Assembly (NCBI GenBank): GCA_039714575.1
Contig: JBDLJE010000069.1
Location: forward strand, 1 to 12,382
Length of the DNA stretch: 12,382 bases
Origin: Sulfonitrofixus sp039714575
Lineage (GTDB): Bacteria; Campylobacterota; Campylobacteria; Campylobacterales; Sulfurimonadaceae
Direction: 5' to 3'
The translations under genes were made by a program, and so were the position numbers. Position 1 is the first letter of the stretch. Each line of letters starts with the position of its first letter. Positions 1 to 7,442 of this stretch are shown here, one piece after another. The notes beneath the pieces are model-generated. The model did not search any database. It was not told the origin of the DNA and saw only the letters and a list, made by a program, of their open reading frames with translations.

Positions 1-531
1 TTCAAACACAGCAAACGCTTCGTTGATCTCTTGAGCGGTGTACTCTATGGTGTTGCTGGAGACATAGTGTTGTACCGTTGTCACTTTGTCAGGTGAATAT
101 TCGGCATACCCCTCGACTTCTGAAAATAAACTTTCTATCTGCCCACCCTCTTGAAGACAATTATTGTCAATTAGAGATTGTTTTGTAAATGCGGCTAATG
201 CCCCATATTCAAGACTATCATTATTGTCACTAACATAAACACTACTGTAGTAGTCAATAAAATGTTTCGCACCACATGTTAATTTCATGTCTAGGATAAT
301 TGAAGAGTACGTATCAGCAGAAAAATGAAAAACAACGTATAACGAGTTCTCATCATACCATTGGTCATTCAACCCAGAGTCTCTATCCAAAAATTCTTGT
401 ACTAAACCTTGAAAGTCAACTACAGTTACTTGATCTTCTTTTTGTATTGTTACATAAGTATGTTCAGTTTCTGTCTCAGAGCAGCCAGTAAAAAACCATA
501 CTAATAAAACTATTATCAATATATTTTTCAT
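1..531 (-). CDS. Putative lipoprotein, 3' end beyond the window
   Basis: Reading leftwards from an ATG at 529-531, the frame stays open for 177 codons to the window edge, so the gene is incomplete. The protein begins MKNILIIVLLVWFFTGC: a short positively charged start, a hydrophobic stretch and a lipobox (F-T-G-C, Cys at residue 17), which predicts lipidation and membrane anchoring. An AAAGGTG ribosome binding site sits a few bases before the ATG. The remainder is acidic and rich in Tyr, Ser and Asp with two or three further Cys, and I recognise no domain. It lies downstream of, and in the same direction as, the phospholipase-like gene, 147 bp away. Function is unknown. The call as a real secreted protein rests on the open frame, lipobox and binding site. 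Confidence 0.8.
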   Translation of the reverse strand, partial: MKNILIIVLLVWFFTGCSETETEHTYVTIQKEDQVTVVDFQGLVQEFLDRDSGLNDQWYDENSLYVVFHFSADTYSSIILDMKLTCGAKHFIDYYSSVYVSDNNDSLEYGALAAFTKQSLIDNNCLQEGGQIESLFSEVEGYAEYSPDKVTTVQHYVSSNTIEYTAQEINEAFAVFE

Positions 532-560
532 ATTGTTCACCTTTGTTTCTCACAGAAAAT

Positions 561-588
561 AAATTATTACAATATTTTATAATAATTT
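561..588. repeat. Perfect 9-bp AT-only inverted repeat upstream of the lipoprotein
   Basis: AAATTATTA at 561-569 is mirrored by TAATAATTT at 580-588 with a 10-base spacer. It lies about 30-57 bases upstream of the minus-strand lipoprotein start, where a promoter and operator would be expected. TATAAA-like hexamers occur within it. As it is purely A/T, chance is a real alternative. Confidence 0.3.
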
Positions 589-606
589 GTGTTTACTTTT
601 AAATAG

Positions 607-621
607 CTCATTTAAAATGAG
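607..621. repeat. 7-bp palindrome between the phospholipase-like gene and the lipoprotein
   Basis: CTCATTT and AAATGAG flank a single central base, giving a perfect inverted repeat in the 147-bp gap. It is followed on the minus strand by CTATTTAAAAG rather than a clean T run, so it is at best a weak terminator for the phospholipase-like gene and could instead be a protein-binding site. Confidence 0.3.
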
Positions 622-655
622 AAGTTTAAAACCCATTTTCTATCTTATTAGATAT

Positions 656-670
656 TTGTACGGAGTACAA
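656..670 (-). terminator. Hairpin just after the phospholipase-like stop codon
   Basis: TTGTAC at 656-661 and GTACAA at 665-670 form a 6-bp stem with a 3-base loop, 8 bases beyond the stop codon of the 866-aa gene. A second small hairpin (TATCT/AGATA, 641-654) follows directly in the direction of transcription. Neither has a proper U tract, so they may slow or process the transcript rather than end it. Confidence 0.3.
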
Positions 671-678
671 TCACTCTT

Positions 679-3279
679 TTACTTTAACTTTATCCATGTT
701 GAGCTTGGGAAATACGCAGTACGACACTCCTCTGTAATATTTAGATCTTCTATCTGACGTATTGATGCTTTATTTTCAAGCCATTCGTCGCGTACGGCTC
801 TCCATGTTGGATCTTTTTGTTTTTTCAATTCAATCCACGTCTGAGGACTTGGTGCAACTACATTTCCTGTAGTGATCTCTTTTAATTCTGCCAATCCTTG
901 TGCTATCGCACCTACAAACATATTCATAAAAAGAGTTGTTCGCAGCTCTACCTTCTCATATAAAATAAACTCTTGTACTCCAGCTCTGTATGAAATTTCT
1001 TTGTGCTGTGTGCAATTTATATCATTATTTGATGGCAATCTTGGAGGATGTTCTTGCCATTGATGATGCCCATCCAAACTGCCAATAAAACTTGCGACAA
1101 TATTATCAACAGTAATATTGTAGTCGCTGCCAATAAGCCCAGCCTGATCGATAAGCTGCTTTACGCCAGTAACATCGAGTAAGGCAAGTTTTGAAAGAAC
1201 AACCGAGTCATAAGCAACCGTATATGTTTCAGGATCGAAAAACTCTTCTTCATTTGCAATATCTTGTTCTGAAATACCCATTTCTAACTTAACTCTCTGC
1301 GCTACATCTGGTATAGGCATAAGACCGGTCACTTGTCCGAGGTATGTCTCGTTAAACACGCCCTGAAGCTGTTCATCTGTCAAGCCTTTAGACAGAAAGA
1401 TCTCATCAAAGTATATGCCGCTCTGTTCCTCAAGATATTCCAAGGCCTGTTCTTCTATTGTTGCCTGAACATTATCAAGAAGTTGATCTTGTAGCTGTTC
1501 TAAACTTTGACGGCTCGGCAACCCAATGCTTTCTCCTATAACTGCAAAAGCATCTAGTAGAGCAAAGATATCGCTCAGGGAGTCCTTAATGGTTTCGACA
1601 CTGTCGCGCATTTCACAGCCACTAAGTTCACTTGGTATGCCCTGTAACTGACCAGAATAACATTCAAACCACTCTTGTGCCGGTTCATAGAACTTTTGAC
1701 GTTCAATTGCTTGGACCATAGTGATATCAAACCTTGCCATTAAGTCAGTGATTTCATCTTGCAGCTCACAACCAAGATTTTCCATTTTTTCACGGATCTC
1801 TTCAATAGGCGTACCTACTAATGAGCCTTCTTCACAGGTGCTCCACTCTTCTACATCTTCAGCACTAATAGAGTCTTTTCGCATTGTATTGACCATGGTC
1901 TTACTCATTGCAACACCATAGGCACCCATTGCTTCGTCGATATCATCACGCCAGCTTAACAACAGGCCTTTGATCGGAGATGTTTCAGAATTTAAAATTT
2001 GCGCGAGGTCTGTTAACAGGTCATGAATCAGTACAAGTGCATCACCAATTAGACGGGCTTCTTGTCTAATGTCTTCAGCTCTTTCAAAATAGTCATATCT
2101 GTAGTACATTGCCCTGTTCTCAAGCTCCTCTACTGCATCAAGTATTTGATCATTTAATAGACGTTGTGTTTTACAAACTGGTTCTTCAACCCACATGACA
2201 TCCGGCCAGCAAATAGGCCCCTTGCATTTTATATAAGGAATAGGGACTAGTGGACAAGGGTCAGGAATCGGTACTAGCTCCGTAAGTTTTTCTCTTGCTT
2301 CTTGCAGCGTCGATAGATGTTGTTGCTCAAGTGATTTCAATTCTGCCACAGCTGTTGCTAAATGTGCGAAACGTACATCGTCTATCTTTGCTAAAAAGCC
2401 ATACAGTTCATTTGTAAGGCCTTGTAACGCATCAATGCCCAAGTTACTAGAGTCAATAATTTGTTGTGCCAATTCCAGTATACGCGCAAGATCTTCATCT
2501 GTCAAATTTAACCCGTAATAAATAGTGATCATCTGTAAGATGGCTTCATCGATTTCTGCCCAAATAGAGTCGTTTGCCAAATCGTCAACCCCAGTTCTAA
2601 GTTCTGTAATAGTCCATAAGTGTCGACCGCCGTTAATACGCTCGTATTGGTTTTGTATCTCCTCATCATAGATCAAGGTGTCTCTTACAAACTTTCCATA
2701 CTCTTGATCCAATGCAATTTGATGCCTATAATCGCCCAGTAGCTCACCCTGCAAGTTACGTAATGGCGGTGTACGATCAGCTATATACTGTTCCAGCTTG
2801 ATATGCCGATATTCAGATTCGAGGCCAGCCCCATACAATAATTCAAACACATCGCCACTGTATTGGTTCACGTAAGTATGTGAAAAAACATCTGTTGCAG
2901 CATGGGTCAAGTAACCATAGGCAAATGCTTTTGTTCTATTGCCATCTTCTGTTTTTCGAAGTAGATACTCCAACCAAACACTACTGTACCAGTCAGCATC
3001 AAGTTTTACCCCATCTTCTATACCACCGGGGTGTACAACCATCTGTCCAGCGACAACATCCGGAACAGCATCAGGGCCGATCGTACCCATTAGATATGTC
3101 GACTTATTATTTAAGATGGCATCTCTAACATCTGCAGGTACTTCAATTTCAATGTCTTTTTTATCAACCATAAAGGTAAGCTGCCCATCATCTTCGAGGT
3201 CGTTGATGACCTCTTGTCCTACCCACATATGAGTTTCAAGTTTAAAGGCATTTAGCCCAACTGGGTTGTATATGAGCAA
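679..3279 (-). CDS. Large secreted zinc-dependent phospholipase C-like protein
   Basis: The N-terminal 170 residues match the zinc-dependent phospholipase C family (bacterial PLC / P1-nuclease-like all-alpha fold), which hydrolyses phospholipid head groups outside the cytoplasm using three Zn ions. Visible candidate ligands, numbered from the TTG at 3279, are H17, D70 or D74 in GPDAVPD, H83, H126-x3-D130-x3-H134 in THAATDVFSH, and H159-x3-E163. Their order follows the family pattern. The usual enzymes are about 250 aa; this protein has about 650 extra residues, largely acidic helical sequence likely to form coiled coils, with a Cys group at 342, 352, 357 and 369 set among Pro and Trp. The listed start is TTG inside a hydrophobic stretch. 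Upstream codons continue the signal peptide back to 3328 but contain no start codon, and the better ATG at 3356 is one frame away. Family assignment is fairly secure; substrate is unknown. Confidence 0.75.
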   Translation of the reverse strand: MLIYNPVGLNAFKLETHMWVGQEVINDLEDDGQLTFMVDKKDIEIEVPADVRDAILNNKSTYLMGTIGPDAVPDVVAGQMVVHPGGIEDGVKLDADWYSSVWLEYLLRKTEDGNRTKAFAYGYLTHAATDVFSHTYVNQYSGDVFELLYGAGLESEYRHIKLEQYIADRTPPLRNLQGELLGDYRHQIALDQEYGKFVRDTLIYDEEIQNQYERINGGRHLWTITELRTGVDDLANDSIWAEIDEAILQMITIYYGLNLTDEDLARILELAQQIIDSSNLGIDALQGLTNELYGFLAKIDDVRFAHLATAVAELKSLEQQHLSTLQEAREKLTELVPIPDPCPLVPIPYIKCKGPICWPDVMWVEEPVCKTQRLLNDQILDAVEELENRAMYYRYDYFERAEDIRQEARLIGDALVLIHDLLTDLAQILNSETSPIKGLLLSWRDDIDEAMGAYGVAMSKTMVNTMRKDSISAEDVEEWSTCEEGSLVGTPIEEIREKMENLGCELQDEITDLMARFDITMVQAIERQKFYEPAQEWFECYSGQLQGIPSELSGCEMRDSVETIKDSLSDIFALLDAFAVIGESIGLPSRQSLEQLQDQLLDNVQATIEEQALEYLEEQSGIYFDEIFLSKGLTDEQLQGVFNETYLGQVTGLMPIPDVAQRVKLEMGISEQDIANEEEFFDPETYTVAYDSVVLSKLALLDVTGVKQLIDQAGLIGSDYNITVDNIVASFIGSLDGHHQWQEHPPRLPSNNDINCTQHKEISYRAGVQEFILYEKVELRTTLFMNMFVGAIAQGLAELKEITTGNVVAPSPQTWIELKKQKDPTWRAVRDEWLENKASIRQIEDLNITEECRTAYFPSSTWIKLK

Positions 3280-3356
3280 AAATAGTGTAAAAACGTACCA
3301 AAATAGAGATGTTTTGCCCTGTTTTAATTTACCACATTTGACTTTCTGTTAATCAT
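3280..3356 (-). pseudogene. Displaced start and signal-peptide segment of the phospholipase-like gene
   Basis: ATG at 3354-3356 has a good ribosome binding site (GAAGG, 3365-3369, 8 bases away) and reads MINRKSNVVN before a TAA. In the neighbouring frame, joined to the 866-aa ORF, lie KQGKTSLFWYVFTLFLLIYN and then PVGLNAF, a textbook signal peptide with cleavage likely after LNA. That frame has no ATG, GTG or TTG before the TTG at 3279. Adding a single T at the TT around 3326-3327 (minus strand) fuses both pieces seamlessly. Either a real one-base deletion has damaged secretion of the protein, or the assembly has a one-base error here. No canonical slippery heptamer is seen, so programmed -1 slippage is less likely. 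Confidence 0.65.
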
Positions 3357-3727
3357 TTCATCTACCTTCAAAATATAATTAAACAAAATATATTAAACAT
3401 GCACTTACAACCAACAATATATACAGTTAAAAAATATTTAATTATAAATAGTGTTTATATAAGTTACATATTATTTTTTATGAAACTAGACGCAATAAAT
3501 CAATGCCGTGACGTATAAGTAGTCTTCTTGACGGCTATTCAACAATCTTAATGTTTTGTCTGATGATATAAATATGAAAAAATGATTTAATTTTGGAAAA
3601 TTCTTTCGGAGTTTTATAGTTTATATATGTTTTACTTTATCTTTAATTAATAAAAAATGAGATAAGATAATATTTAACAAAAATCTGCGGTTATTTATAA
3701 AATAGAATATGTGCAGATAATTACTAA
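3357..3727. other. AT-rich intergenic region between divergent genes
   Basis: This stretch of about 370 bases separates the minus-strand phospholipase-like gene from the plus-strand lipoprotein. It is strikingly A/T-rich and has stops in every frame; the longest ATG ORF I noticed codes for about 12 residues without a ribosome binding site. It must hold the two divergent promoters. Many TATAAT-like hexamers occur (for example TATAAT at 3374-3379), so no single one can be named with confidence. No tRNA, repeat array or mobile-element end is visible. Confidence 0.6.
3683..3718 (+). promoter_or_regulatory. Possible promoter/operator before the small lipoprotein
   Basis: ATCTGC at 3683-3688 and GCAGAT at 3713-3718 form a perfect 6-bp inverted repeat whose half-sites start 30 bp apart, close to three helical turns. 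Between them are two -10-like hexamers, TATAAA (about 3696) and TAGAAT (about 3703). The lipoprotein ATG at 3740 is 22 bases downstream. A regulator binding both half-sites would cover the promoter. This rests on sequence layout only. Confidence 0.35.
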
Positions 3728-3739
3728 ATGGAGATAGTT

Positions 3740-4285
3740 ATGTTACAAAAAACAGGTTTATATTCGGTCGCTGTAACTGCGGTTTTATTACTGGTTGGGT
3801 GTGGTGACAGTGATACCGCCGGAGATATTGGGACGGGTGATCCTCTGTCACTGGATGGAACATGGTCTAACGGTCTTGAAACAAAGACGTTTTCTGATAC
3901 AAATTTTAGTACGGCTATGGCATTTGACACCAGTGACATGCAGTATGATGTTAATGGGTCGGGTACTTTGGATATCAATGGAACCAAGCAGATCCAGCCC
4001 AATGATATTACCGTGACCAAAATAGAGCTGACCTATACAAGCTGCAGCAGTACAACGACATATAAAAGACAAGACCTTGTAGACAATGCCAATACCTTTG
4101 CGTACTGCGGCTATAACGACTGGCTTATTGATGTACAAAAAGACACTTCAGCATGTGCTTGTTTCGATAAAAAAGATATTTATAATATTGATACAACCGG
4201 AATACGTTTTGGAGATTATGATCTGGGAGTGGATGCCGATGGCTACCCTGAAGGCCTCTCCACATACTACTTATATAGACAGTAA
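3740..4285 (+). CDS. Small putative lipoprotein, unknown function
   Basis: The 181-aa product starts MLQKTGLYSVAV and has a hydrophobic segment ending in the lipobox L18-V19-G20-C21, predicting export and lipid anchoring. I prefer the ATG at 3740 over the in-frame ATG at 3728, because a GGAG ribosome binding site at 3730-3733 lies 6 bases before 3740 and within the first codons of the longer version. The mature part is rich in Thr, Ser, Asp and Tyr, begins with a flexible Gly/Asp stretch, and has four more Cys (SCSS, AYCGY, ACACF) that could form disulphides. Its look is that of a small beta-rich surface or periplasmic protein, but I recognise no family. A terminator-like hairpin follows, so it is probably transcribed alone. 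Confidence 0.75.
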   Translation: MLQKTGLYSVAVTAVLLLVGCGDSDTAGDIGTGDPLSLDGTWSNGLETKTFSDTNFSTAMAFDTSDMQYDVNGSGTLDINGTKQIQPNDITVTKIELTYTSCSSTTTYKRQDLVDNANTFAYCGYNDWLIDVQKDTSACACFDKKDIYNIDTTGIRFGDYDLGVDADGYPEGLSTYYLYRQ

Positions 4286-4286
4286 C

Positions 4287-4325
4287 AAAACAGGCTAAAC
4301 GCACATGATGTGTGAATGCCTTTTT
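4287..4325 (+). terminator. Likely intrinsic terminator after the small lipoprotein
   Basis: AGGC at 4292-4295 pairs with GCCT at 4318-4321, an inner CACA/TGTG stem (4302-4305 with 4309-4312) closes on a TGA loop, and upstream A residues can pair with the run of five T at 4321-4325. It begins two bases after the stop codon, which is the expected place for a rho-independent terminator. Confidence 0.5.
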
Positions 4326-4345
4326 AAAACACGGCTTTCTTACTA

Positions 4346-4371
4346 AATCTTCTATTACGGCACGGAAGATT
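4346..4371. repeat. 7-bp inverted repeat upstream of thpR
   Basis: AATCTTC at 4346-4352 and GAAGATT at 4365-4371 form a perfect inverted repeat with a 12-base spacer, ending 26 bases before the thpR start. It could be an operator for the thpR-DUF503-hypF run or a 5' leader hairpin. No matching copy was noticed elsewhere in the window. Confidence 0.35.
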
Positions 4372-4387
4372 ACAACGTAGAGTGGTT

Positions 4388-4399
4388 ATACTTAAGTAT
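4388..4399. repeat. 12-bp palindrome over the thpR start codon
   Basis: ATACTTAAGTAT is a perfect palindrome that includes the first two bases of the thpR ATG (4398-4400). No strong Shine-Dalgarno sequence precedes this ATG; only TTAAG is close. The same nine bases, ATACTTAAG, occur on the minus strand just upstream of the His-rich miniprotein at the right end, where they run into its AAGGAG binding site. The match may be chance. Confidence 0.3.
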
Positions 4400-4898
4400 G
4401 AAAAAGCGACTATTTTTAGCACTGCCGGCATGTATTGATGATTATAAAACGATACAAGATGATTTTGCAGACATTATTGACGGTCGCTGGGTACCGCCGG
4501 AGAACCTGCATCTGACATTAAGTTTTTATGGTGATAAATTTGAGAAAGATGAATTGTTAGAGAGACTTTCCTCAGTGATAGTCGAGATAGCACCATCGAC
4601 AATTAAAGGCTTAGGCTATTTTGAGAAGCGAAAGATCCTTTATGCAAATATTGAAAACCCCGCCTTGTCCACAATGTATGAGACCCTCAACACTCTTTTT
4701 GATCTGCCTGTAAAACATACCTTCGTTGCGCATGTGACATTGATGCGCCTCAAAGAGCTTGTGAACAGAGAGAAGTTTTATGACCGACTTGACATATACA
4801 AGGAGCGGGAGATCGGATCGTTGGGCAGCTCATTAGAGCTGATGCAGAGTGAACTGCACCCTGACGGGGCAAGATATACTCTGCTCAAGAGGTTTTAA
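4398..4898 (+). CDS. thpR: RNA 2',3'-cyclic phosphodiesterase (2H phosphoesterase)
   Basis: The 166-aa protein is a LigT/ThpR-type 2H phosphoesterase, a cytoplasmic enzyme family that opens 2',3'-cyclic phosphates on RNA ends (and ligates tRNA halves in vitro). Both catalytic motifs are present: H38-L-T40-L in ENLHLTLSFYG and H112-V-T114-L in FVAHVTLMR. The beginning KKRLFLALP and the WVPPENLHLT segment are typical of the family, although the protein is slightly shorter than the common 175-190 aa. One base separates its stop from the next gene, so it is in an operon with the DUF503 gene and probably hypF. Its binding site is weak. The physiological substrate is not known for most members. Confidence 0.88.
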   Translation: MKKRLFLALPACIDDYKTIQDDFADIIDGRWVPPENLHLTLSFYGDKFEKDELLERLSSVIVEIAPSTIKGLGYFEKRKILYANIENPALSTMYETLNTLFDLPVKHTFVAHVTLMRLKELVNREKFYDRLDIYKEREIGSLGSSLELMQSELHPDGARYTLLKRF

Positions 4899-4899
4899 G

Positions 4900-5175
4900 A
4901 TGATCATCTGCAACTGCGTAGTTCATCTCGACCTGTATGATGCGGTCTCTTTAAAAGGACGTCGCAGCGTGCTGAACAAGTTCAAAGAGAAGTTGAAAAC
5001 ATTCAACGTCTCTGTAATGGATATTAGCGGCGAGTACCCTAAAGAGGCAGATATCGCTTTTGTCTTTCTGTCACCGAACAAATTGGAATCAGCACGTTAT
5101 CGAGAGAAGATCGAGAATGCATTGGTAAACCTTTTCCCCGAATATACCATAGAACTTGACTATGAAGAGCTTTAA
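4900..5175 (+). CDS. DUF503 (YlxP-like) family protein
   Basis: A 91-aa protein starting MIICNCVVHLDLYDAVSLKG matches the DUF503 family of about 90 aa. The conserved SLKGRRSVLNKFKEKL segment (residues 17-32) and the FNVSVMDIS strand are the recognisable parts. Members are small alpha/beta cytoplasmic proteins; YlxP of Gram-positive bacteria sits beside rbfA and has been linked to ribosome assembly, but no firm role is established here. An upstream extension to ATG 4849 stays open but would overlap thpR. The ATG at 4900 has AGAGG (about 4888-4892) in front and leaves one base after the thpR stop, which implies translational coupling. Confidence 0.82.
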   Translation: MIICNCVVHLDLYDAVSLKGRRSVLNKFKEKLKTFNVSVMDISGEYPKEADIAFVFLSPNKLESARYREKIENALVNLFPEYTIELDYEEL

Positions 5176-5211
5176 TCGGTCTCTTAACTAAATAGGTGGT
5201 ACTATCTACAG

Positions 5212-7428
5212 ATGATACAAAGAGCAGTGATCGATGTCAGCGGTATTGTCCAGGGGGTTGGCTTTCGTCCCTTTGTCTATACCCTTGCAAAAGAGCTTGA
5301 TCTTAACGGATATGTTCTTAACAGCGGCGACGGTGTTCACATAGAGGTTGAGGGTGAGAGCCAGAACATCGATCGTTTTTTAGAGAGACTGCATAATGAG
5401 CCGCCGCCTCTTGCAAAGATAGAAGCCATAGAAAAAAGTTTTGATGATCCTCAGGACAGCCCCGATTTTGTAATTCAAGAGAGCGTACAAGGTCAAAAAC
5501 GAACATTGGTCTCACCCGACATGTCGATCTGTGACGCTTGTCTGACCGAACTGTTCAACACTAACGACAGACGTTACCGCTACTTCGCCTCCAACTGTAC
5601 CCACTGCGGACCGCGCTACTCCATCATCGAGACCCTTCCTTATGACAGAGCACTTACCTCTATGAAAGACTTTAGGATGTGTCCGGCCTGTGATAGAGAG
5701 TATAAAGACCCGCTTGACAGACGCTATCATGCGCAGCCCATCAGCTGCCATGACTGCGGTCCGACCCTTAAATTGTATGATGATCAAAACAGACAAGTCC
5801 TCTGTGATGACCCTATTCAAAAAGTTGCCCGACTGTTTGAACAGGGGGCGATCATTGCTGTCAAAGGGCTGGGCGGCTTTCATCTGATGTGTGACGGAGA
5901 GAACGAAGAGAGTGTTGCTCTGCTTCGTCAAAGAAAGAACCGGCCGTTAAAGCCTCTGGCTCTTCTTTTTCCAACGATGAAGATGATAGAAGAGAACAGT
6001 CTCGTATCACCCCATGAAAAAGAGATGATCGACTCTAGAGAGCGGCCTATAGTCCTGGTATATAAAAAAGAGGAGAGTTTCATTGCCTCCAATGTCGCCC
6101 CGGGTATTGACCGCATCGGGGTGATGCTGCCTTATACGCCGTTACAGTATTTGATCTTTGACTCTTTTAAAAAGCCGCTGGTCGCGACCAGTGCCAACAT
6201 GAGCAACGAGCCTATTATTCGAACCAAAGATGAGCTGATGCAGAAGCTTGGAAATGTGGTTGATTATCTGCTCGATTTCGACCGTGAGATCGTCAATGCT
6301 GTGGATGACAGCGTCGTGCAGATGGTCGATGGCCGACCGCTCTTTTTACGTTTGGGACGAGGTTTTGCGCCCAAGTCGTTCACTCTCCCATTTATGCTTA
6401 ACAAAAAGATATTGGCTGTAGGCGGTGAGCAGAAAAACACCTTGGCACTGGCCTTTCACAACCAGGTCATCATAAGCCCGCATATCGGGGATCTGAACTC
6501 CATTGAGGCCTTTGACTTTTTTGAGCGGACACTGCAGACCTTTTATCGTTTTTACGACTTCACTCCCGACATCATTGTCTGCGACAAACACCCCGACTAT
6601 GCCACCTCTCGCTGGGCAAAAGAGCAGGGTGTTCCTGTTGTTGAGGTGCAGCACCATCATGCCCATATCTTGAGTGTGATGTTGGAACAGCAGATACAAG
6701 ATGAAGTGTTGGGTGTTGCTTTTGACGGCACGGGTCTTGGTGATGACAACACGGTTTGGGGTGGCGAGTTCCTGCGCTGCAGCGGCAGAGACTATGAAAG
6801 AGCAGGACACTTTAAACCTATAAAACTTATAGGAGGAGAGAGGGCGGTAAAAGAGCCTAGGCGTGTAGCCCTTGCAATGCTTTTAGAGGTGATGGAGTTC
6901 GATGATGTCAAAAAGAGCAAGGTCGCTGCACAGTTCAGTGAAAAAGAGCTGGGGTTTCTGTACCAGGCTTATGACAAGGATATTAATACTATAACAACCT
7001 CTTCAATGGGACGGGTCTTTGACGGTGTGGCAAGCCTGCTGGGTATCGTGCATACTCTCTCGTATGAGGGCGAGAGCGGTTTGAAGATGGAGCAGTACTA
7101 TGATGAGAACATCACAGATGGCTACCCTTTTGAATGCAACAATGGCGTTGTAAACTTAGACAGAATGGTTTTGGCACTGCTTGATGAAACCGATAAAACA
7201 GAAGGTGTTTCACGTTTTTTCAACACGGTTGTTGAAGTGATTGTCTTTATGGCAAAAGAGCATGGCCTTCCGCTTGTGCTCAGCGGCGGTGTGTTTCAGA
7301 ACAGGGTGTTGGTGTCGCTTCTCTTTAAACGATTAGAGATGGAAAATATCAGGTACTATTTCCCGCAGGCTATATCACCGAATGACAGTTCAATAGCCTT
7401 GGGGCAGGTTGGGTATGCTATGAGGTGA
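5212..7428 (+). CDS. hypF: Carbamoyltransferase HypF
   Basis: HypF uses carbamoyl phosphate and ATP to carbamoylate the C-terminal Cys of HypE, the first step in making the CN ligands of [NiFe]-hydrogenase. All four domains are present in the 738 aa. An acylphosphatase domain covers about 1-90, with VQGVGFRP (13-20) and N37. Two CX2C...CX2C zinc fingers have Cys 107, 110, 129, 132 and 157, 160, 179, 182. A YrdC-like domain covers about 200-385 (KGLGGFHLMCD, SANMSNEPI). A Kae1/TobZ-like carbamoyl-transfer domain covers about 395-738, with HHHAH at 481-485, FDGTGLGDD around 504-512 and a late SGGVFQN motif. Length is normal and the frame intact. GGTGG lies about 12 bases before the ATG, which is rather far. 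The gene is 36 bases after the DUF503 gene and faces the rest of the hyp cluster, convergently. Confidence 0.97.
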   Translation: MIQRAVIDVSGIVQGVGFRPFVYTLAKELDLNGYVLNSGDGVHIEVEGESQNIDRFLERLHNEPPPLAKIEAIEKSFDDPQDSPDFVIQESVQGQKRTLVSPDMSICDACLTELFNTNDRRYRYFASNCTHCGPRYSIIETLPYDRALTSMKDFRMCPACDREYKDPLDRRYHAQPISCHDCGPTLKLYDDQNRQVLCDDPIQKVARLFEQGAIIAVKGLGGFHLMCDGENEESVALLRQRKNRPLKPLALLFPTMKMIEENSLVSPHEKEMIDSRERPIVLVYKKEESFIASNVAPGIDRIGVMLPYTPLQYLIFDSFKKPLVATSANMSNEPIIRTKDELMQKLGNVVDYLLDFDREIVNAVDDSVVQMVDGRPLFLRLGRGFAPKSFTLPFMLNKKILAVGGEQKNTLALAFHNQVIISPHIGDLNSIEAFDFFERTLQTFYRFYDFTPDIIVCDKHPDYATSRWAKEQGVPVVEVQHHHAHILSVMLEQQIQDEVLGVAFDGTGLGDDNTVWGGEFLRCSGRDYERAGHFKPIKLIGGERAVKEPRRVALAMLLEVMEFDDVKKSKVAAQFSEKELGFLYQAYDKDINTITTSSMGRVFDGVASLLGIVHTLSYEGESGLKMEQYYDENITDGYPFECNNGVVNLDRMVLALLDETDKTEGVSRFFNTVVEVIVFMAKEHGLPLVLSGGVFQNRVLVSLLFKRLEMENIRYYFPQAISPNDSSIALGQVGYAMR

Positions 7429-7432
7429 ATGT

Positions 7433-7442
7433 TGACCGGTCA
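7433..7442. repeat. 10-bp palindrome in the hypF / charged-protein junction
   Basis: TGACCGGTCA is a perfect palindrome lying between the hypF stop (7426-7428) and, overlapping it, the stop of the opposing gene (7440-7442). It has no loop and no T tract on either side, so it is not an obvious bidirectional terminator. Confidence 0.35.

Noticed and set aside
656..670. TTGTAC-GGA-GTACAA as another toxin-antitoxin operator
   Set aside because: It resembles the TTGTACAA operator but has a 3-base insertion at its centre and no toxin gene nearby; a plain hairpin after the stop codon is simpler.
3277..3356. Programmed -1 frameshift to make the phospholipase-like protein
   Set aside because: The overlap GTA-AAT-TAA does not form a canonical X-XXY-YYZ slippery heptamer, and no strong downstream structure was seen. 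A one-base deletion or sequence error fits better.
3480..3518. 12-codon ORF (MKLDAINQ...) in the AT-rich spacer
   Set aside because: No ribosome binding site and too short to support; probably chance.
3724..4138. Minus-strand ORFs of 96-98 aa opposite the small lipoprotein
   Set aside because: The plus frame has a ribosome binding site, a lipobox and a terminator-like end, so the antisense frames are not needed.
6346..6810. 154-aa and, at 5512-5931, 139-aa minus-strand ORFs inside hypF
   Set aside because: Both are antisense to conserved HypF domains and have no recognisable content.
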